Of a stretch of 64,000 nucleotides of DNA, positions 46,134-59,224 are shown piece by piece. The position numbers and the translations under genes are program-made. Numbering within the stretch: position 1 is the first letter of the stretch; each line of letters starts with the position of its first letter. Source of the stretch: Sipunculus nudus (Eukaryota; Annelida; Sipuncula; Golfingiida; Sipunculidae); NCBI GenBank assembly GCA_026874595.1, contig CM049313.1, positions 16,613,508-16,677,507 of the forward strand, written 5' to 3'. Below the pieces are notes generated by a model. That model made no database searches. It saw only the letters and a program-made list of their open reading frames with translations, and was not told the origin of the DNA.

Positions 46134-47719
46134 TTGATACCCACAGACTTGAATACTTGTAATTATCAAGATTTTAAAAAAAAAATACATGTATTTAATA
46201 AGTTATTGGCCAGCAGTAAATTTACGGACGTATCTCTATTTGGCTTCATGTAAAAATCTGTGATAGGGTATTTGTACCCTAAGTAACTGATGGCTGGTGG
46301 TTAAAACTGTATAACATGATTTGCACAAGAACACACATTTTACTCCTGTGTCTGGCCCAATTTACAATCCCGAGTGGGCCTGCTTCTTTACAGACCCACA
46401 AAAAAAAGTTCAGGCCCTTGGCCTGTGGGCCCCTTCAAATTTAAAAAAAACTACACGGTAAGGTGTTACAATTGTAATTCATATCGATCTTAGAAGTGTT
46501 ACATAAACAAAGCCTGTGTTTGTAATACATGCATAATATTTAGATCATTGTTCTGCATTTATATTTACATGTACTGCCACCTGTGAGCAATGTGGTGCAC
46601 CAAAATGTTTAGTCCAGACCAAGTGTGTCCCTCACTAAAAGTGGTACAAGTTTTAGTTCTGACTATTATTGGTTCATCATGATATTTTTCTCACTGTTTA
46701 TCACAGATGTTTTCACATGTAAATATCAAATTAGGTCATTCGCATATTATTTGTAAATATCTGGTGCCTCTGGGTGAAGATTTTTTTTGGCATACAAAAA
46801 TAAATAGGTTATGTGTTCTTGTACTCAGAGCTGCTCTCCTTACAGAGTGGCACACTAAATTCATTCTATAGCTCCTTTCATGTCCCATGCTCATAACCAC
46901 AGAGTTGGCAGACTGCCAAGATTATTCCAACCAATCAAAGCAGAGTATTGTAGGGTTAAGACTTGGTCACACATCAAGTTAAATAATCTATCATAACTCC
47001 ATGGAAATGATATATAGGTTTACAATATAATGTATTCCTACTCCTTGCTCAGGCCATTGATACTAAGCACTCATTGATAAAAACATTAATGGCTTGATCT
47101 CTTTCACCTAACTCTCTAGTGCAAACCCTGCTAAGGAAGGCAGTGGAAAAGTGTAATGAGTTACAGAACAAATGTATCACAACCACTGTGTAAAGTTTGT
47201 AACTAACCAAGAGAACCAGAATTATTGCTAGAGGGATATGTCCCTTAAAGTGCTGTCTGTTGTAATCAAGAAACATTTTAACCATCCATGTGTTATTTTC
47301 AGATACAGGCAGAACTCAAAATTTTGTTTGTTGAGGTGTGTTGGATTCAGAATACTCCATGAATACTGCAAAACAAAGCACTAAGGATATATTTTATGAT
47401 ACAGGCCAAGATAATCATGGTGTGATGCATGATAAGGGGACAGGTATATTTTACACGCTGGATCTATGTTCAAAGTAAATTTTTGTCTTTTATATATATA
47501 AATATAAAAACTTTCTTTTTAAAATGTTATTCAAACGATAATTACCGGGTCAATTTGTTTCCAAACAATAAACTAATCGGATCAAATTCAATTTCTGATT
47601 AATGCATGCAGTGTATGGCATGAAGAGAAAAGTTATTAAATGTTGGACATTGATAGAGAGACATTAGAGACCAGTAGGAAATTTTTCATTGTATCATGAT
47701 ACTGCAGTTGCCTTTTTGT

Positions 47720-48075
47720 TAACGAGGGTTTCAAGTTTGCAGTATTTGTTTTAGGGGAATTATCATGTAAATAAAGCCTTTGTGAATAAGAGATTCCATC
47801 TTTTTCAAATATATATAACGAATAGTAATATATCTTGTATGTTCAAAGATTGTTATAAATGATATCAGATCTTTCAATTTATCTGCCATTAATGAATAAT
47901 AATTTCTATATTAATTTAATCAATTTTCCATGTTTCCTTGGGCCTGTGTGTAATTATAAGGTTTTGCACACCTATTATTTGATATAAGTAATAAATATAA
48001 TAATGGTTACACAATGTGTAGGTCATTTGTAAGGTGGGATTACAAAAATGGAACCCTCCTAAAACAATGAAAAAG
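47720..48075. repeat. Dispersed repeat, related to 56470-56790
   Basis: Shared order of motifs: a GAGGGTT start, GTGAATAAGAG, TCAGATCTTTCAA, AATTTCTA/GATTTCTA, TGTAGGT, and a GAACCC/GGAACCCT end. Both copies are decayed. The family is unknown. Confidence 0.5.
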
Positions 48076-49423
48076 TGAAAATTGCGAAATTTAAACCTCA
48101 CAAATTTGGAAGGCAACCACAGTATATTGATACACAAGCACCAGTTTGCCACCCAAAGGTAAATATATACAGGTATTCCTGAGATGGTTCCAGGACCCAT
48201 CAGTTTTATTGCAAAAGGATATTTCAAAGTAAACTAAATCTCTTCAGGATATCCAAATTTTCACCAGTGTATATTGGTTTATTCCAAAGTAAAGCAGTTG
48301 AGATTGGAATTCCAGTGTCAACCATGTGCGTTGGAAATTTAAACTTGAGGTTAAACTAGCTTACATCAGTATTCCATTCTTTACTAGTGTAGATCAGAAT
48401 TTCTAAGGAAACTACTAAGTAGAATTTTTTAACTTTATTCCACTACAATTTTACTAATGTATGTTCATACATCAAAGACATACATACATTCATCCTCATA
48501 TGCATATTCATCAGTATTCTCGGTTATTTTATTTCACCAGTCATTTTAAAATGGTTGCTTAATCACATCATATCTTGAGACAGTGGATGTGTTTATTGTA
48601 TCATGTAACTTCAGCATTAAATGACATCTTCATATGAAGATAAAATGAGAGAGGTGTTTGTTTATTGCAAATAGTTCAAGAATCATGGAAAATAGTATGT
48701 GAACTTGTACAACATGAACCTAGTGATATGAGTATTTTCCTTTGAATATTTTATCAGTGACAAAACGGCCAGTTTCCAGTTTCGTAAATTGTATTGTGGC
48801 CTTATGTCGTTCTTGAGGTACTGTATATAGTGTACATCTCATAACAACTAAAAGCAAATTGTGTATATTAACTGCACCAGTTTTTGTCCAATATATCACC
48901 ACTTTTTATTAACTAATATGCACTGTTAACATTTATTTTTTTCATTACCATTATTAACTTCCAGTAGTGGAACAGTTACTGTTTTGTTGCTTTATGCTGA
49001 CAAATGTATAGTGATAGAGTTCAAAACAAGGAGGGCCAGGTGGAAAGAAATGGGATAAACACATTTATTACCAGTTATAAGTTAAAGTGTTGTTGATTTG
49101 ATAGAAAATGCTGTTTTTGTGTTGGTGTAGCAAAGATATTACGACTCGGGCGCTAAGTTGATCCAGCGGGTTGTTATTATGTTTTACATAATGGCTTGTA
49201 TTCACAAAGACCCTACACTAAAGCTTACACAGGCCCAGCAGATGGTCTCCTTGTGATCTTGTAAACAGGACAGCACCACTCCAAGAAAAGTATTGTGAGG
49301 ATTACAAGTTAACATAAATATAGGAAGAGTGGTGTGGAAAAGATGTGGTCAGGTGCCAGTAAAAGATTTAAAAATTGAGATTTGGCTTATATAGCCAGGC
49401 TACAAAGAGGAAAGAGTAGACCC

Positions 49424-49437
49424 GGGGGGGGGGGGGG
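49424..49437. repeat. G14 homopolymer
   Basis: Uninterrupted G run in intergenic DNA. Confidence 0.9.
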
Positions 49438-49960
49438 TGTCTATTGTCGGAGTATCCCCATCTATGGTATAGAAAGTTTTTTGAAAGTTCATGCATTAAT
49501 GGTGCAATCTGAGGTAGTTTAAGCATGTATTGTATCATTTCCCAGATATTCAGAACAAGAGCACTCTAAATCCACCCCTGGTACCCAGGGAACAATATGT
49601 CAAAGCAACAGTTGTGCATGTGACACATTTTTGGATATCATACTAATTTGTTTAAAAGGTTGTTGTCATCACCAAAGTGTTCCTCCAGCTTCTACTTTGA
49701 TACGGGGCTGATGGTCACAAAACTCTTTCTGCTGATAGATTCCCACCTTGAGAATGTTCTCATAGTACTTTCCTTTTGCATTTTCATGTCCTTATCCAAC
49801 CATGGTTTTGCAAAAATTGTTGCAACTGCTCATTGGGCTTCAAATTTGCATACACTAAAACACAGATATCACAAGTCACACCTCACAGTTAAGGGTATAC
49901 TGCAAGTGTCCCTAATATATGCTCCAGATGGGTTGACAGTCTCTACTTCAAGGCCAGATT

Positions 49961-50145
49961 CAGGGGCGGATCCAGGATTTAGGAAAAGGGGGGGGTCCAA
50001 CCCAGGAGGACAAATGAAAACCCTAAAAAAAGGTCCTCAGGTCTGAAAAAGGGGGGTCCAGGCGGCAAAATTTTGTCTGAAGCCCTTAAAAAAACGTTGT
50101 TTCTGATGAAAAAGGGGGGGTCCGGACCCCCTGGATCCGCTTCTG
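49961..50145. mobile_element. MITE, 185 bp, 5-bp target duplication
   Basis: The inverted ends CAGGGGCGGATCCAGG and CCTGGATCCGCTTCTG (two mismatches) are flanked by AGATT at 49956-49960 and 50146-50150. The interior is G-rich with several G6-G8 runs. A solo end of the same family is at about 58793. Ends of this type are widespread in invertebrate genomes. Confidence 0.85.
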
Positions 50146-50649
50146 AGATTGGTCAATAATGTTCCTAGACACGGGTAGCGGGAGGGAAGCAAGGCTTGGA
50201 GGCGGTGGCTGTTTCTGATATATCTAGTGTGTGTGTGAAGAGTAGGCCTGTGAAAGCTGGAGTTCTTTGTGAAAAAGTCAGTATATAAAATATACAGGCC
50301 CAGCTTGGTGTAACCCAAGATAAACACAAACAGTGATAACCTGTGTATTTGACTTTGATTCTCTGTGTGTCTCTGTGTTACAGATGGTTAGGTTAACAGT
50401 ATAATCCATGATATTTTAACTGGCTGGTCATATTTTACCGGCACCCTACTTACCATGTTTCATTGAAATAAAACAATACAAGATATCTTTCATGTTGTGT
50501 TTTCTGCTTTGACATGTAGGGTTTATTATATCACAATACTGCCAGCAACAGTATGTAAATGAGAAAAAGAATTCACACAATCAATATTGATTTCATGACA
50601 AAGTCCCCTTCCCCAGATATGCCCCTCCATAACAAAGAAGACAATAGCA

Positions 50650-50662
50650 CCCCCCCCCCCCC
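50650..50662. repeat. C13 homopolymer
   Basis: Uninterrupted C run; length uncertain. Confidence 0.9.
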
Positions 50663-51073
50663 TTCCCATTGAATACCTTAATTTCTTCATCCCATCATAT
50701 ATTAATATTATTGAACATATATTTTGGTTATGCAAAAGTAATTTGTTCAGTTTTCAGTGCTATTTGGTATAACTGACATTTGATTTGAATATTCAACAAA
50801 ACATGCCAAAGGCTAAATGTTATGACAATTCAATAAAACCTTTTAGGTAAATATGAAGAAATTATAAAATAAATAACAGAATTTTGTTGGATTTTTGCAG
50901 CAGCTTGCATGTGGATGCTGAATGTTTTCAAAGATGAAAGAGTTGATAGAGCTTGTGAGGCAGCATGAAAGACTACCATAAATTTTCCATTATATTCCAC
51001 ATGTCTATTAAAAGCTGCCCCCAGATTTTAACATTCCCTGTCCCGGATGATCTAAGGAAAAGAAGATCTGGAA

Positions 51074-51087
51074 CCCCCCCCCCCCCC
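51074..51087. repeat. C14 homopolymer
   Basis: Uninterrupted C run; length uncertain. Confidence 0.9.
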
Positions 51088-51356
51088 TTCAAAGCCACAC
51101 CTGGATATCTGTTGCATGAACCCGTATCAGCTGGAGCCATTCAATTGATTTGGGTTGTTGGCTGATCCATGGTAATATAAATTCAAAGATGATGAATTGA
51201 TGAGAAAAAGAAAGGTTGATAATATAAAAACAAGGGACCCATGGGTCACAGTGCTAAGCTGACTGTGACAGTTATAACTGCATCACCATAGATTTATTGA
51301 AGTTGCAATAAAAATACTATCCTCAGTGCTCAGGAACTAGGGCTCAATGACTAGGA

Positions 51357-51366
51357 GGGGGGGGGG
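51357..51366. repeat. G10 homopolymer
   Basis: Uninterrupted G run; length uncertain. Confidence 0.85.
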
Positions 51367-53387
51367 AGAGTTACAACACCTTTGGATATAAATACAGAAT
51401 ACGGAATTAAATTCAATGGTGCTTACAGGGACTGGTGGGAGTAACAGCACCTCTGCATCTACGTAAAGGATAAAATTTAAAATGAAATTATTTTTAAATA
51501 TTTTAAAACAGGCAGATAGATGGAAATAAAGGCAAATAACTTTAATTTCCATTCTACTGAGACAGGAAAATAATGAACAAATATTTGCATTAGATCCTAT
51601 TTTTTCTTTTGTTAAGTCATTTATTTTAAGTTGATAAGTTTTCCTATATATTTACAGTATATCTTTTATATCTGAATATTTAAATTGATTCACAAATCTA
51701 AACTGCATCAACATTTATACTTAATTTAGTCAGGTAACATCACATTATGCGCACAGATATATATATATATTTTTTTATAAAATATTTTTTAAATTTGTAA
51801 AGCAATAAATATATGAAAATAACACTCGAATTCACAATTTTAAATTGCACCTTTATTTATCCATGATTTGTTTCATATATTATCAAATTATGCCTACTAA
51901 TGGGTTTAAATTATATTTTTTTTAATTATTTAAAAGGAAATAATTTCTATAAAATGCTACATCAGAACAACGTGGCATCTCTTGGATTACTTCTTGAATT
52001 AATATTTCAAGAAAAGTTTCAGATTTCAACAGATTAAATCCACATGTATCCCGGCTGTGAAAAATAAATTAAATCTTGTGCTTCTAAAGACGCTACTGAT
52101 TTTCCTGCTGCCTGCTTTGACCGTTTATGATGCACTTAAACACCAGGTGGTGCACATGGGACCTGTCTGCTGAAAAAAATGCTGATGTGACGAGCAGCCA
52201 ACCAAATGCAAGTCAACAAACACTTGACAGGCATCAGGCTTCGCCCATGGTGGGGCGATTCTCTCTGAGCCTGTGGCCTGTTCAAACGGTCACCAGGGTG
52301 ATGAGCTGTCACTCTTAACAAAATGAACAACATTGGCTTCGTGTATTCCTCGCTTGGCTGGTAAACTGTTTTGTCTTCAGCACATGGTCTCATCTGATTG
52401 GACCAAAATACAGTGCTCCCCTCTGGTGTAGAGATTCAGAATACAAGGTCATAACAAACAACGCTTACGATATAGGTAGTTGGCCTATGGGTAAAGCGCT
52501 GTGTAAAGAGCATATCAAAGGAACAAAGTCGCAAAGACCAAGTTTACAGCTTGGTTGGAGATCTTTGGGACATCTAACATTATGCTGAATTTTGGATTCC
52601 TAGGTATACGGTTTCAAAATGTGCCACATCTACGGATGGACAGACGGATGGACAGACAGACAGACGACGGACAATGGAACATGACTATAGCTCAGATGAC
52701 TTATAGTAAGCTGAGCTAAAAACCAATCAGTCAAATATTTAAAACAAATAAGAAGAATGAAGTAGGCTGACTATAAATATCCAATAGATTCTAGTGTAAA
52801 CAGGAACCAAGGCTTCACAAGATATGCCCACTAGCTACAGGTGATAATGTTACTGCGATAGAATTTATATTATTACACCAAAGCATGCACAGTTCTGAAC
52901 AGGATTTCATATGAAATAGTCATTCATTTATGCCTCTAACTTTTCATATTTACTACCATGAAACAATTTTGTATACAGGTAATTATTCTACTTTCTGATT
53001 CAGTTCATGTCTCCTTACAGAATGCCCCCAAATTACCCTCCCCCCTCCATAAGATGTAAATTACTTAATCTAATTCCTACTTATTTCATAGTTTACATTT
53101 GTCCAAGTGGCTGTTGTATTGGCAGATATAAATAATCACTTAATAACAGTCTCCTAGAATACAAACTGTTTATATCACATCCAGGACTACAATAGGTCAA
53201 ATCAATAGTTTATTTCTCTCACACTTTCTCCAATGATACTGGGTTTTTAAACATTTAATATGTATTGACATACACACACTACACAAAATCATACAAGAGA
53301 ATGCTGATGAAACAATATCCTGTAAAAACATAAAATTTAATGTACCTGTTTAGGACTTTTTAAACATTTGCTAAAATTACATAACTT

Positions 53388-53393
53388 TTTATT
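53388..53393 (-). terminator. Candidate poly(A) signal of TTI2
   Basis: AATAAA on the - strand, about 74 bp after the TTI2 stop codon, the usual range for a short 3'UTR. Other AT-rich alternatives exist nearby. Confidence 0.45.
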
Positions 53394-53466
53394 ATTTAAG
53401 GTTATATTCATAGTCCTTTTAAAGATTTTTGGAGGGACACAATCCTGCTCCATGGAGAGGACAAAT

Positions 53467-54939
53467 TTATAATTTATCTCTGTTCAAACAGAGCTTGTTA
53501 ACAACATCAGTACAAGCATTGCCCAATGACAATTCTTTCACACCACTGAGAAGATTAGCAATGTTTCCTTGTGTTGCTTTGTCCAATAAGGATAAGCAGT
53601 CTGTGGCCATCGCTACCAGTTCCTTTTTCACAGTCACACAGGAGCAGCCATCATCTCCTGAAAGATCCGTTAAAAACTTAAGGACAGCTTTGGTAATATC
53701 ACTTGAGTAATGTGCAATTCTTGGCCATGTTTGAATTATAATAATTCTTAATGCTGTTAAAATGCCTTTCCTGGTTTCTTCTTTGGCGCCATCATACACT
53801 TCGAGGTACATGAACACAACTCTGAAAAGCCTTTTGTAGTGACGTACAAGACTGATGCCAAGTAGGTTTAAAATCCCTGGAAGCTGTCTGCAATACGCTC
53901 TTCTTAGTACTAATAAATTTTCCATCTCCATGTCTGTCAAAAATTTAACGAGAAACTTATCCCACCTGTTGTAGGGATGTGGGCTGTTTTGAGATAAAGG
54001 TTCAACCACTTTCAGTGCATCAAGGATGCATGGGTACAAGACGTCCACTAATTTCACCTCACGATGATATAATAAATGAAACAAAGCATCGTAAATAACC
54101 TCAGCTCGACCATACCACTGCAACTCTGCTTTGCTAGTGTTTTTGATAATATGATGCAGGCATTGTACACCCAGACATCTGTAATCCAACTGCACAGCGT
54201 CAACCAGCAGCAAAGCTGGTGGCAACAGATCACTGAAGTATTCGCTCATGTGTGGAAATCGGAGGGAGAATACACAATAACTGTACACAGCTAAAACTCC
54301 TGGGTTATTCTTCCAGTTAGCTTTGTACAATTTCTCCTTCATCAGCTTTATCAAATACGTCAGAACACCACCTGGTATATGACTCTCTGGACGACCAAGC
54401 AAAAGATCAATATTACTACCCACATTCAATAAAGTACAAAGCTGATCTAAAATGTTTTTGCTGTGTGTGAGGGTGGATTCTGTAGTCCATGAATGTTCGT
54501 CAGCATGTTCAAGACATAGCAGGACTATGCTAGTCACTGGGATGACATCGTACCATCCTTCCTTACTGGTTTCAGCATGGACTGAAAGGATTTTGTCAAG
54601 GAACACTTTCACAAGATGAAACACAGAAGGAGCAAATGTAAGAGTCTTGTGGAAATCCTCAGTGCTGTACTCTTCCACATCTTTCTGGTCAAACGTCCCA
54701 ATCAGACCTTTTTGTGTAACATTATGTAATGCTTCTTTTAGCCTGCCACAGATTTTGACCTGATTTTCCCTTGAAAGATTGACTTGGCTTGCTCGATCGT
54801 CTTCAGGTCTGGCCATGAAGTAGGGAGGGGCCCTCTGGGCGATAATTGAAGATATTTTCTCCAATTCCATACAAAACGCATCTTGGTCGAGAGTGAAGGC
54901 CTTTTCAAGGCTCTCTGCTATAAAATTTAGAAATTCCAT
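53467..54939 (-). CDS. TTI2: TELO2-interacting protein 2, intronless, complete
   Basis: A 490-residue frame from ATG at 54939 to TAA at 53467; human TTI2 has 508. TTI2 joins TELO2 and TTI1 in the TTT complex, which works with HSP90/R2TP to fold and stabilise PI3K-like kinases (mTOR, ATM, ATR, DNA-PKcs, SMG1). The protein is all-helical HEAT-type. The C-terminal half carries the family's recognisable segment LGISLVRHYKRLFRVVFMYL then EVYDGAKEETRKGILTALR and a leucine-rich tail with CLSLLDKATQGNIANLL. An in-frame stop lies three codons upstream of the ATG (54946-54948), so this start is firm. There are no introns, unlike the multi-exon vertebrate gene; intron loss or an old retrocopy are both possible. 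I see no poly(A) remnant. It is convergent with SNX27. Confidence 0.9.
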   Translation of the reverse strand: MEFLNFIAESLEKAFTLDQDAFCMELEKISSIIAQRAPPYFMARPEDDRASQVNLSRENQVKICGRLKEALHNVTQKGLIGTFDQKDVEEYSTEDFHKTLTFAPSVFHLVKVFLDKILSVHAETSKEGWYDVIPVTSIVLLCLEHADEHSWTTESTLTHSKNILDQLCTLLNVGSNIDLLLGRPESHIPGGVLTYLIKLMKEKLYKANWKNNPGVLAVYSYCVFSLRFPHMSEYFSDLLPPALLLVDAVQLDYRCLGVQCLHHIIKNTSKAELQWYGRAEVIYDALFHLLYHREVKLVDVLYPCILDALKVVEPLSQNSPHPYNRWDKFLVKFLTDMEMENLLVLRRAYCRQLPGILNLLGISLVRHYKRLFRVVFMYLEVYDGAKEETRKGILTALRIIIIQTWPRIAHYSSDITKAVLKFLTDLSGDDGCSCVTVKKELVAMATDCLSLLDKATQGNIANLLSGVKELSLGNACTDVVNKLCLNRDKL

Positions 54940-55171
54940 TACATATTATAGTCTTTTCGTTTTAGTACCGTTGCCTGAATGAGGCAGTAACACAAGATAT
55001 CACAGTTCTAACAAAGTGGAACTATGGGCGCAGACATATTGAAAATATATAGTAAAAAGTAAACGCAAACCTAGTATTCTCGGATTAAATAAACATGGGG
55101 TTCATTTCAGCGGAACAATTATTAACGTGTTACCGGTAGGTGTAAATGGTTATTACCTGCCCGTCTGTCAG

Positions 55172-55190
55172 CTCTCTCTCTCTCTCTCTC
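55172..55190. repeat. (CT)n microsatellite
   Basis: About nine CT units roughly 230 bp upstream of the TTI2 start codon. Confidence 0.9.
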
Positions 55191-55230
55191 GTGTTCGGTT
55201 TTATTGTAGGGAGACATGAATTAGACATGA

Positions 55231-55232
55231 AA

Positions 55233-55270
<38 letters not shown>

Positions 55271-55416
55271 TAATAATAACGATTATAACAATAACAATGA
55301 TAATAATAAGTAGAAGAAGAAGAAGCAAGGGAAGAAAACAATAATAATAGTATTGTTGCTGTTATTATCATTATTATTATAAATAACATCTTTATTCATT
55401 ATTTTATTTATTTATT

Positions 55417-55461
<45 letters not shown>
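55231..55461. repeat. (AAT)n, (TTTA)n and (TTA)n simple-repeat cluster
   Basis: Consecutive tracts: AAT at 55231-55280, mixed AAT/AAG to about 55350, TTTA units at about 55400-55430, then ATT to about 55461. The AAT and ATT ends are complementary and could form a weak hairpin. Confidence 0.92.
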
Positions 55462-57417
55462 GTCGTTGTTGTTGTTATCATTATGATTATTCCCTGCCTA
55501 AATCTATTTTGCTATTATAAGACCTATGCAGTCCCAGGAAATATTTAATACTTAAGTTAAATTTTAATTCAGTTAAGTTACAAAATTAAGAAAAAAAATC
55601 TTGCTTCAATGTTCGTGGAGAAGTTTGATAAACTGTCAGCCAGAAAACTCTTCCTGTCTTGAAAAGCCCGTGTATATATCTTATTAACAAAACCACTAAG
55701 AACATTTGACAAGAGATCAATCAATATTTACACAAAACCACACTGATTTATGAAAATATATATTGACGGGACGAACAACTTGCGTTACATTTATGTAAAC
55801 TAAATAAAGTCATATATGATAACTCATAAACTATACACGTTTTGTTTAGGTGCTCTGCCCAAAGTTTAAGACTGCCAGGTGCAACCTCAATATGAGAATG
55901 TGGATTATATAAAGGCATGTAACATTTTGGAACGGTTTTTATTCTTACTGAAATTGCGTTTGTGTGTAACTGGAAATGTGTGTGCATAAAGGTTGCTTCA
56001 TTAGGGTATATTTTAGGGAAATTTAAGAACTGGACAAGTTTTGTTATGGAAAAGATAAATACTAAAATGTGACCACCCTCTTAGTCTATATATCAAAGTG
56101 TAAACTCGGTCATGATCATGATCATGATCAATAAAAAGAAATAAAAAAATTAATAAAAAGTCTAAACTAAAGCTGATACACTTTGGTTGTCATTTAAGTT
56201 TATATAATAGTAATACACCTGTGTCATATATGAATTTGAAATATGACAATTTATATATGATTAATAAAGAAATATATCATAATGTTTGCAAACTCTTATC
56301 AGAGCCTTCATGATCGATGAAATTCACTAATTTAAACATACATGGATATAAAAGTAGTTTTTAGTATGTGAATAGAGCTAAACTTTACATGTTAGAACTG
56401 CACGTATCCAGAATTACAACCGCTCATTTATCATTCACAACTGCACAAGTAAGGGTTAACTACAGAATAACGTACTGTGGATGCCTTTTTTTCGCGAGGG
56501 TTACAATTTCGTGAATAAGAGGTCCCATGGTCGAAGGCGAGTCGAAAAAACAAAAGATTTTTAATATAAAAAATAACTGATTTTGAATAAATCCGTTAAC
56601 TAAGACAGGTATTATCAATTTTCAGATCTTTCAAATTATTTGCAAACAATGAGCAATGATTTCTAAATTTTATGAGTTGGCACACATATAAATTTGTATA
56701 ATTAATTCATGATTCATAAAATTATAGGTATGCTCTGTGTAGGTTATTTTACGGTGAGGTCGATAGAACTGAACCCTTTTACATTATGTGAAGCTTGAAG
56801 TTTAGAATTAAATTTAAATTGTATAAAGTCCCCAAAACAGGTTCAAACCCCAGTAGAATGCTGACATTGAAGACGGTTCATGTAAAGTATTATATTCAGG
56901 TCATAAGTGAAGATTCCTGAAACGAGGCTTTGTGTTAATGCGCAAGAATATATGTCAGACACCAGAACCAGAGCCTAACGGCCAATTTTTTAAACTTGGA
57001 TAAATAAATATGTTTAAACCAACCGTATAGAACTATCCTTATATTGTTGCTTGATGCTTTTGTGGTGGGTTTCATTTATAGTGGCATATTTAGGACTTGT
57101 GGAAGGTTATACATTGAATAATACCTTGCATGGGGGATGGGGCGGCCGGGGTTGTTATCTCCCCTCCAAGAAATTCTGGTCCTTCATCAAGATGAGATAG
57201 AGCAATAATACTGGATTATCTCTATTGCATAAAGAGGATGGGAAAAGGATTTGGGAAAAGTGACTGATGGCAGAGATCAGATACAAGAAAGGTACAATCT
57301 GCCTCTGACACCAAACAGAAATTTTGAATAGAATAATTTAAAGCAGAATGTCCTATATATGCCACCTCTCAACCCAACCACCATATCTGAGAAGATATCA
57401 GCATATGTGAGTATGGT
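55462..57417. other. Intergenic DNA between TTI2 and a LINE remnant
   Basis: AT-rich. It contains a TGATCA/TCATGA short palindromic tandem at 56108-56129 and the dispersed repeat at 56470-56790. No gene is recognised. Confidence 0.55.
56470..56790. repeat. Dispersed repeat, related to 47720-48075
   Basis: See the copy at 47720. The left edge here reads TACTGTGGATGCC followed by a CGCGAGGGTT block. Confidence 0.5.
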
Positions 57418-58380
57418 GTCCAGAAACTACTGCGCAGCCTCAAACCCAACTGTAAATCCTTTGGACCGGAGGGAATATCCACACACGTTTTGAGTGAGGT
57501 CGCTACTCAGCTGGCGCGATCGTTTTCTCTTCTCTGGATGACTTCACTGGAGACAGGAATGGTCCTCTTGGAGTGGAACGTTAGAAGATTGCTCGCGTGT
57601 TAAAACATTTTAGCGCTTCAAGGCTGACAACTATCATTCCTATGGTGGCTCATAGGTCTCATCCGCGTGCCGTGCCCCGCGCCTCAGTACTTACCTCTTT
57701 ATTTCTTGCTATTATATACCACGGTGTGTCCTCTGTGAACTTCTTGAACACATCCTGGTTAACACCATAATGTATAACTTGATCCTAAGATGTCAACAGC
57801 AACATCGTTTTCGACGCGGGTTCATTCATGCGATACCCAATTACTGAGTTTTGTGGATGAAACCATTGAGGCCCCAGAACGTGATTATCAGGAAAATCTA
57901 CTTGTTCTTGAAGCAAAGTAGCAAACCATGTCAAGAACCTTGGGGTTGTTCTCATGCAACAAGGACTTGAAGTGGAGATCCAGAGTTCTGGATACCGCCT
58001 CATTTAATGCAGTTAGGTCTTCCATATATATCATCAGTCATCCAGTGTGGAGAACATGCTAAAATCACTAAACTAGTCAACCTGACTACAAAGAGAAGAA
58101 AAGCAAGACTGACTGCCTTCTGTTAGATCGACAATAGATCGACAGCTATCAGCTCTAAGCAACTCCCCAATCCCAGTCGTCAGAGACGGACTACACACCA
58201 CTCCCAGCTGTAACTCGCTTATGACAATCAATCCACCTTGACCACCTACAGACTGATTTATCCCCCTAAAGAGCATTCCAGAATGTAACTGCATACCAAC
58301 AGATCAATAAACACTCCATTCATACCAGCATTCAAGTCCAGGTTTGCCCTCAGTCTGTAAAGTTTAGATGTAAGGAATGG
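57418..58380 (+). pseudogene. Decayed non-LTR retrotransposon (CR1/Jockey-like) reverse transcriptase
   Basis: 57418-57603 translates as VQKLLRSLKPNCKSFGPEGI then STHVLSEVATQLARSFSLLW, SLETG and EW before a stop. This is the finger-region pattern 'LL.L.P.KS.GPDGI...L...A..LA...' of CR1/Jockey-superfamily RTs, with the usual Asp replaced by Glu in GPEGI. Broken frames continue with CELLEHILVNTIM (57730-57775) and QQQHRFRRGF, matching the next RT block. 58070-58300 carries remnants resembling the C-terminal tail. The YADD active site is not visible. Many stops and frameshifts: a dead fragment. Confidence 0.65.
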
Positions 58381-59224
58381 GGGTTGGGAATATACCAAGG
58401 GTAGGCCTAAGGCCTATATCTACATTTTTCAAATGATTAGGAGGTGTGCAGCAGCTTTTGGGCCAGAGCACAGCAGAAAGTTCAGGTTTTTCCTTTTTCT
58501 AAGCCATTCACTCAGTTTTGTAATTATTGTTAAAAAGCAATGCGCCTGTCAGCAGTTCCACATGTATGATGTAGCGACCCTTTCTCAACATATCTACAGT
58601 TGGGAACAGCTAGCTAGTCCACTCAGATTACTAATTATTACTAATTTTTACACGTAAATACTTGAAGTCTCTCAGAGTGAAACAGATTCCTTAGTAATTT
58701 ATGTTGACGTTGACTGCCCAAACACAAGAAGAAGACCATTGCCATAGCTGTTAGCTTAATGAACAGTCTGGCTTATATAGAATTTAGGCTATCAGGGGCT
58801 GATCCAGGATTTAGGAAAAGTGAAATAAACAAAATATTTTAGGTCTTTTAAATTATATAAGTATAAAAAGACAGATAAGTTATACACATGAAGTAATAAA
58901 ATTATTAAAAAAATGCCTCTTAATGTCTGAATAATATCACGTACCACATATTCCGTATTTTTTTTATTTTCATTTTGGGTAGCTTATATGTTCCAGGAAT
59001 GTTCTGTGTCCTCTGAATTTTAGTTAAGAAAACCTCGCCAGAAGATAATCTCAATCCCTCGTGAACATTTTATTTGTAAGTTTCAATATACTCTTTATTC
59101 ACGCCTCTGTTTATGTGCAAAGGTTTCAATTTATATTTTAGCATTTTGATATGCATGAAATGTTGATGAACATAATGGTTTGCTTCATAGATAGTAAAAC
59201 TTACAAGACTATCTACCGAAACGC
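58381..59224. other. Non-coding DNA upstream of PCLAF
   Basis: No exon is recognised. It holds a solo end of the AGATT-type MITE at 58793-58820. Confidence 0.55.

Larger units (their letters stand above)
45861..53387. other. Intergenic region between convergent SNX27 and TTI2
   Basis: No gene is recognised. The listed microsatellite, MITE, homopolymers and dispersed repeat lie here. 52441-52725 has the look of a repeat end, finishing in GACA/GACG-rich sequence and a GCTCAG...CTGAGC pair. The remainder shows nothing I can name. Confidence 0.55.

Noticed and set aside
49648-50046. 132-codon + strand frame
   Set aside because: Runs into the 185-bp MITE at 49961 and has no recognisable domain.
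52136-52393. 85-codon - strand frame and its 63-codon + strand shadow
   Set aside because: Overlapping open frames in a slightly GC-richer patch; no family recognised.
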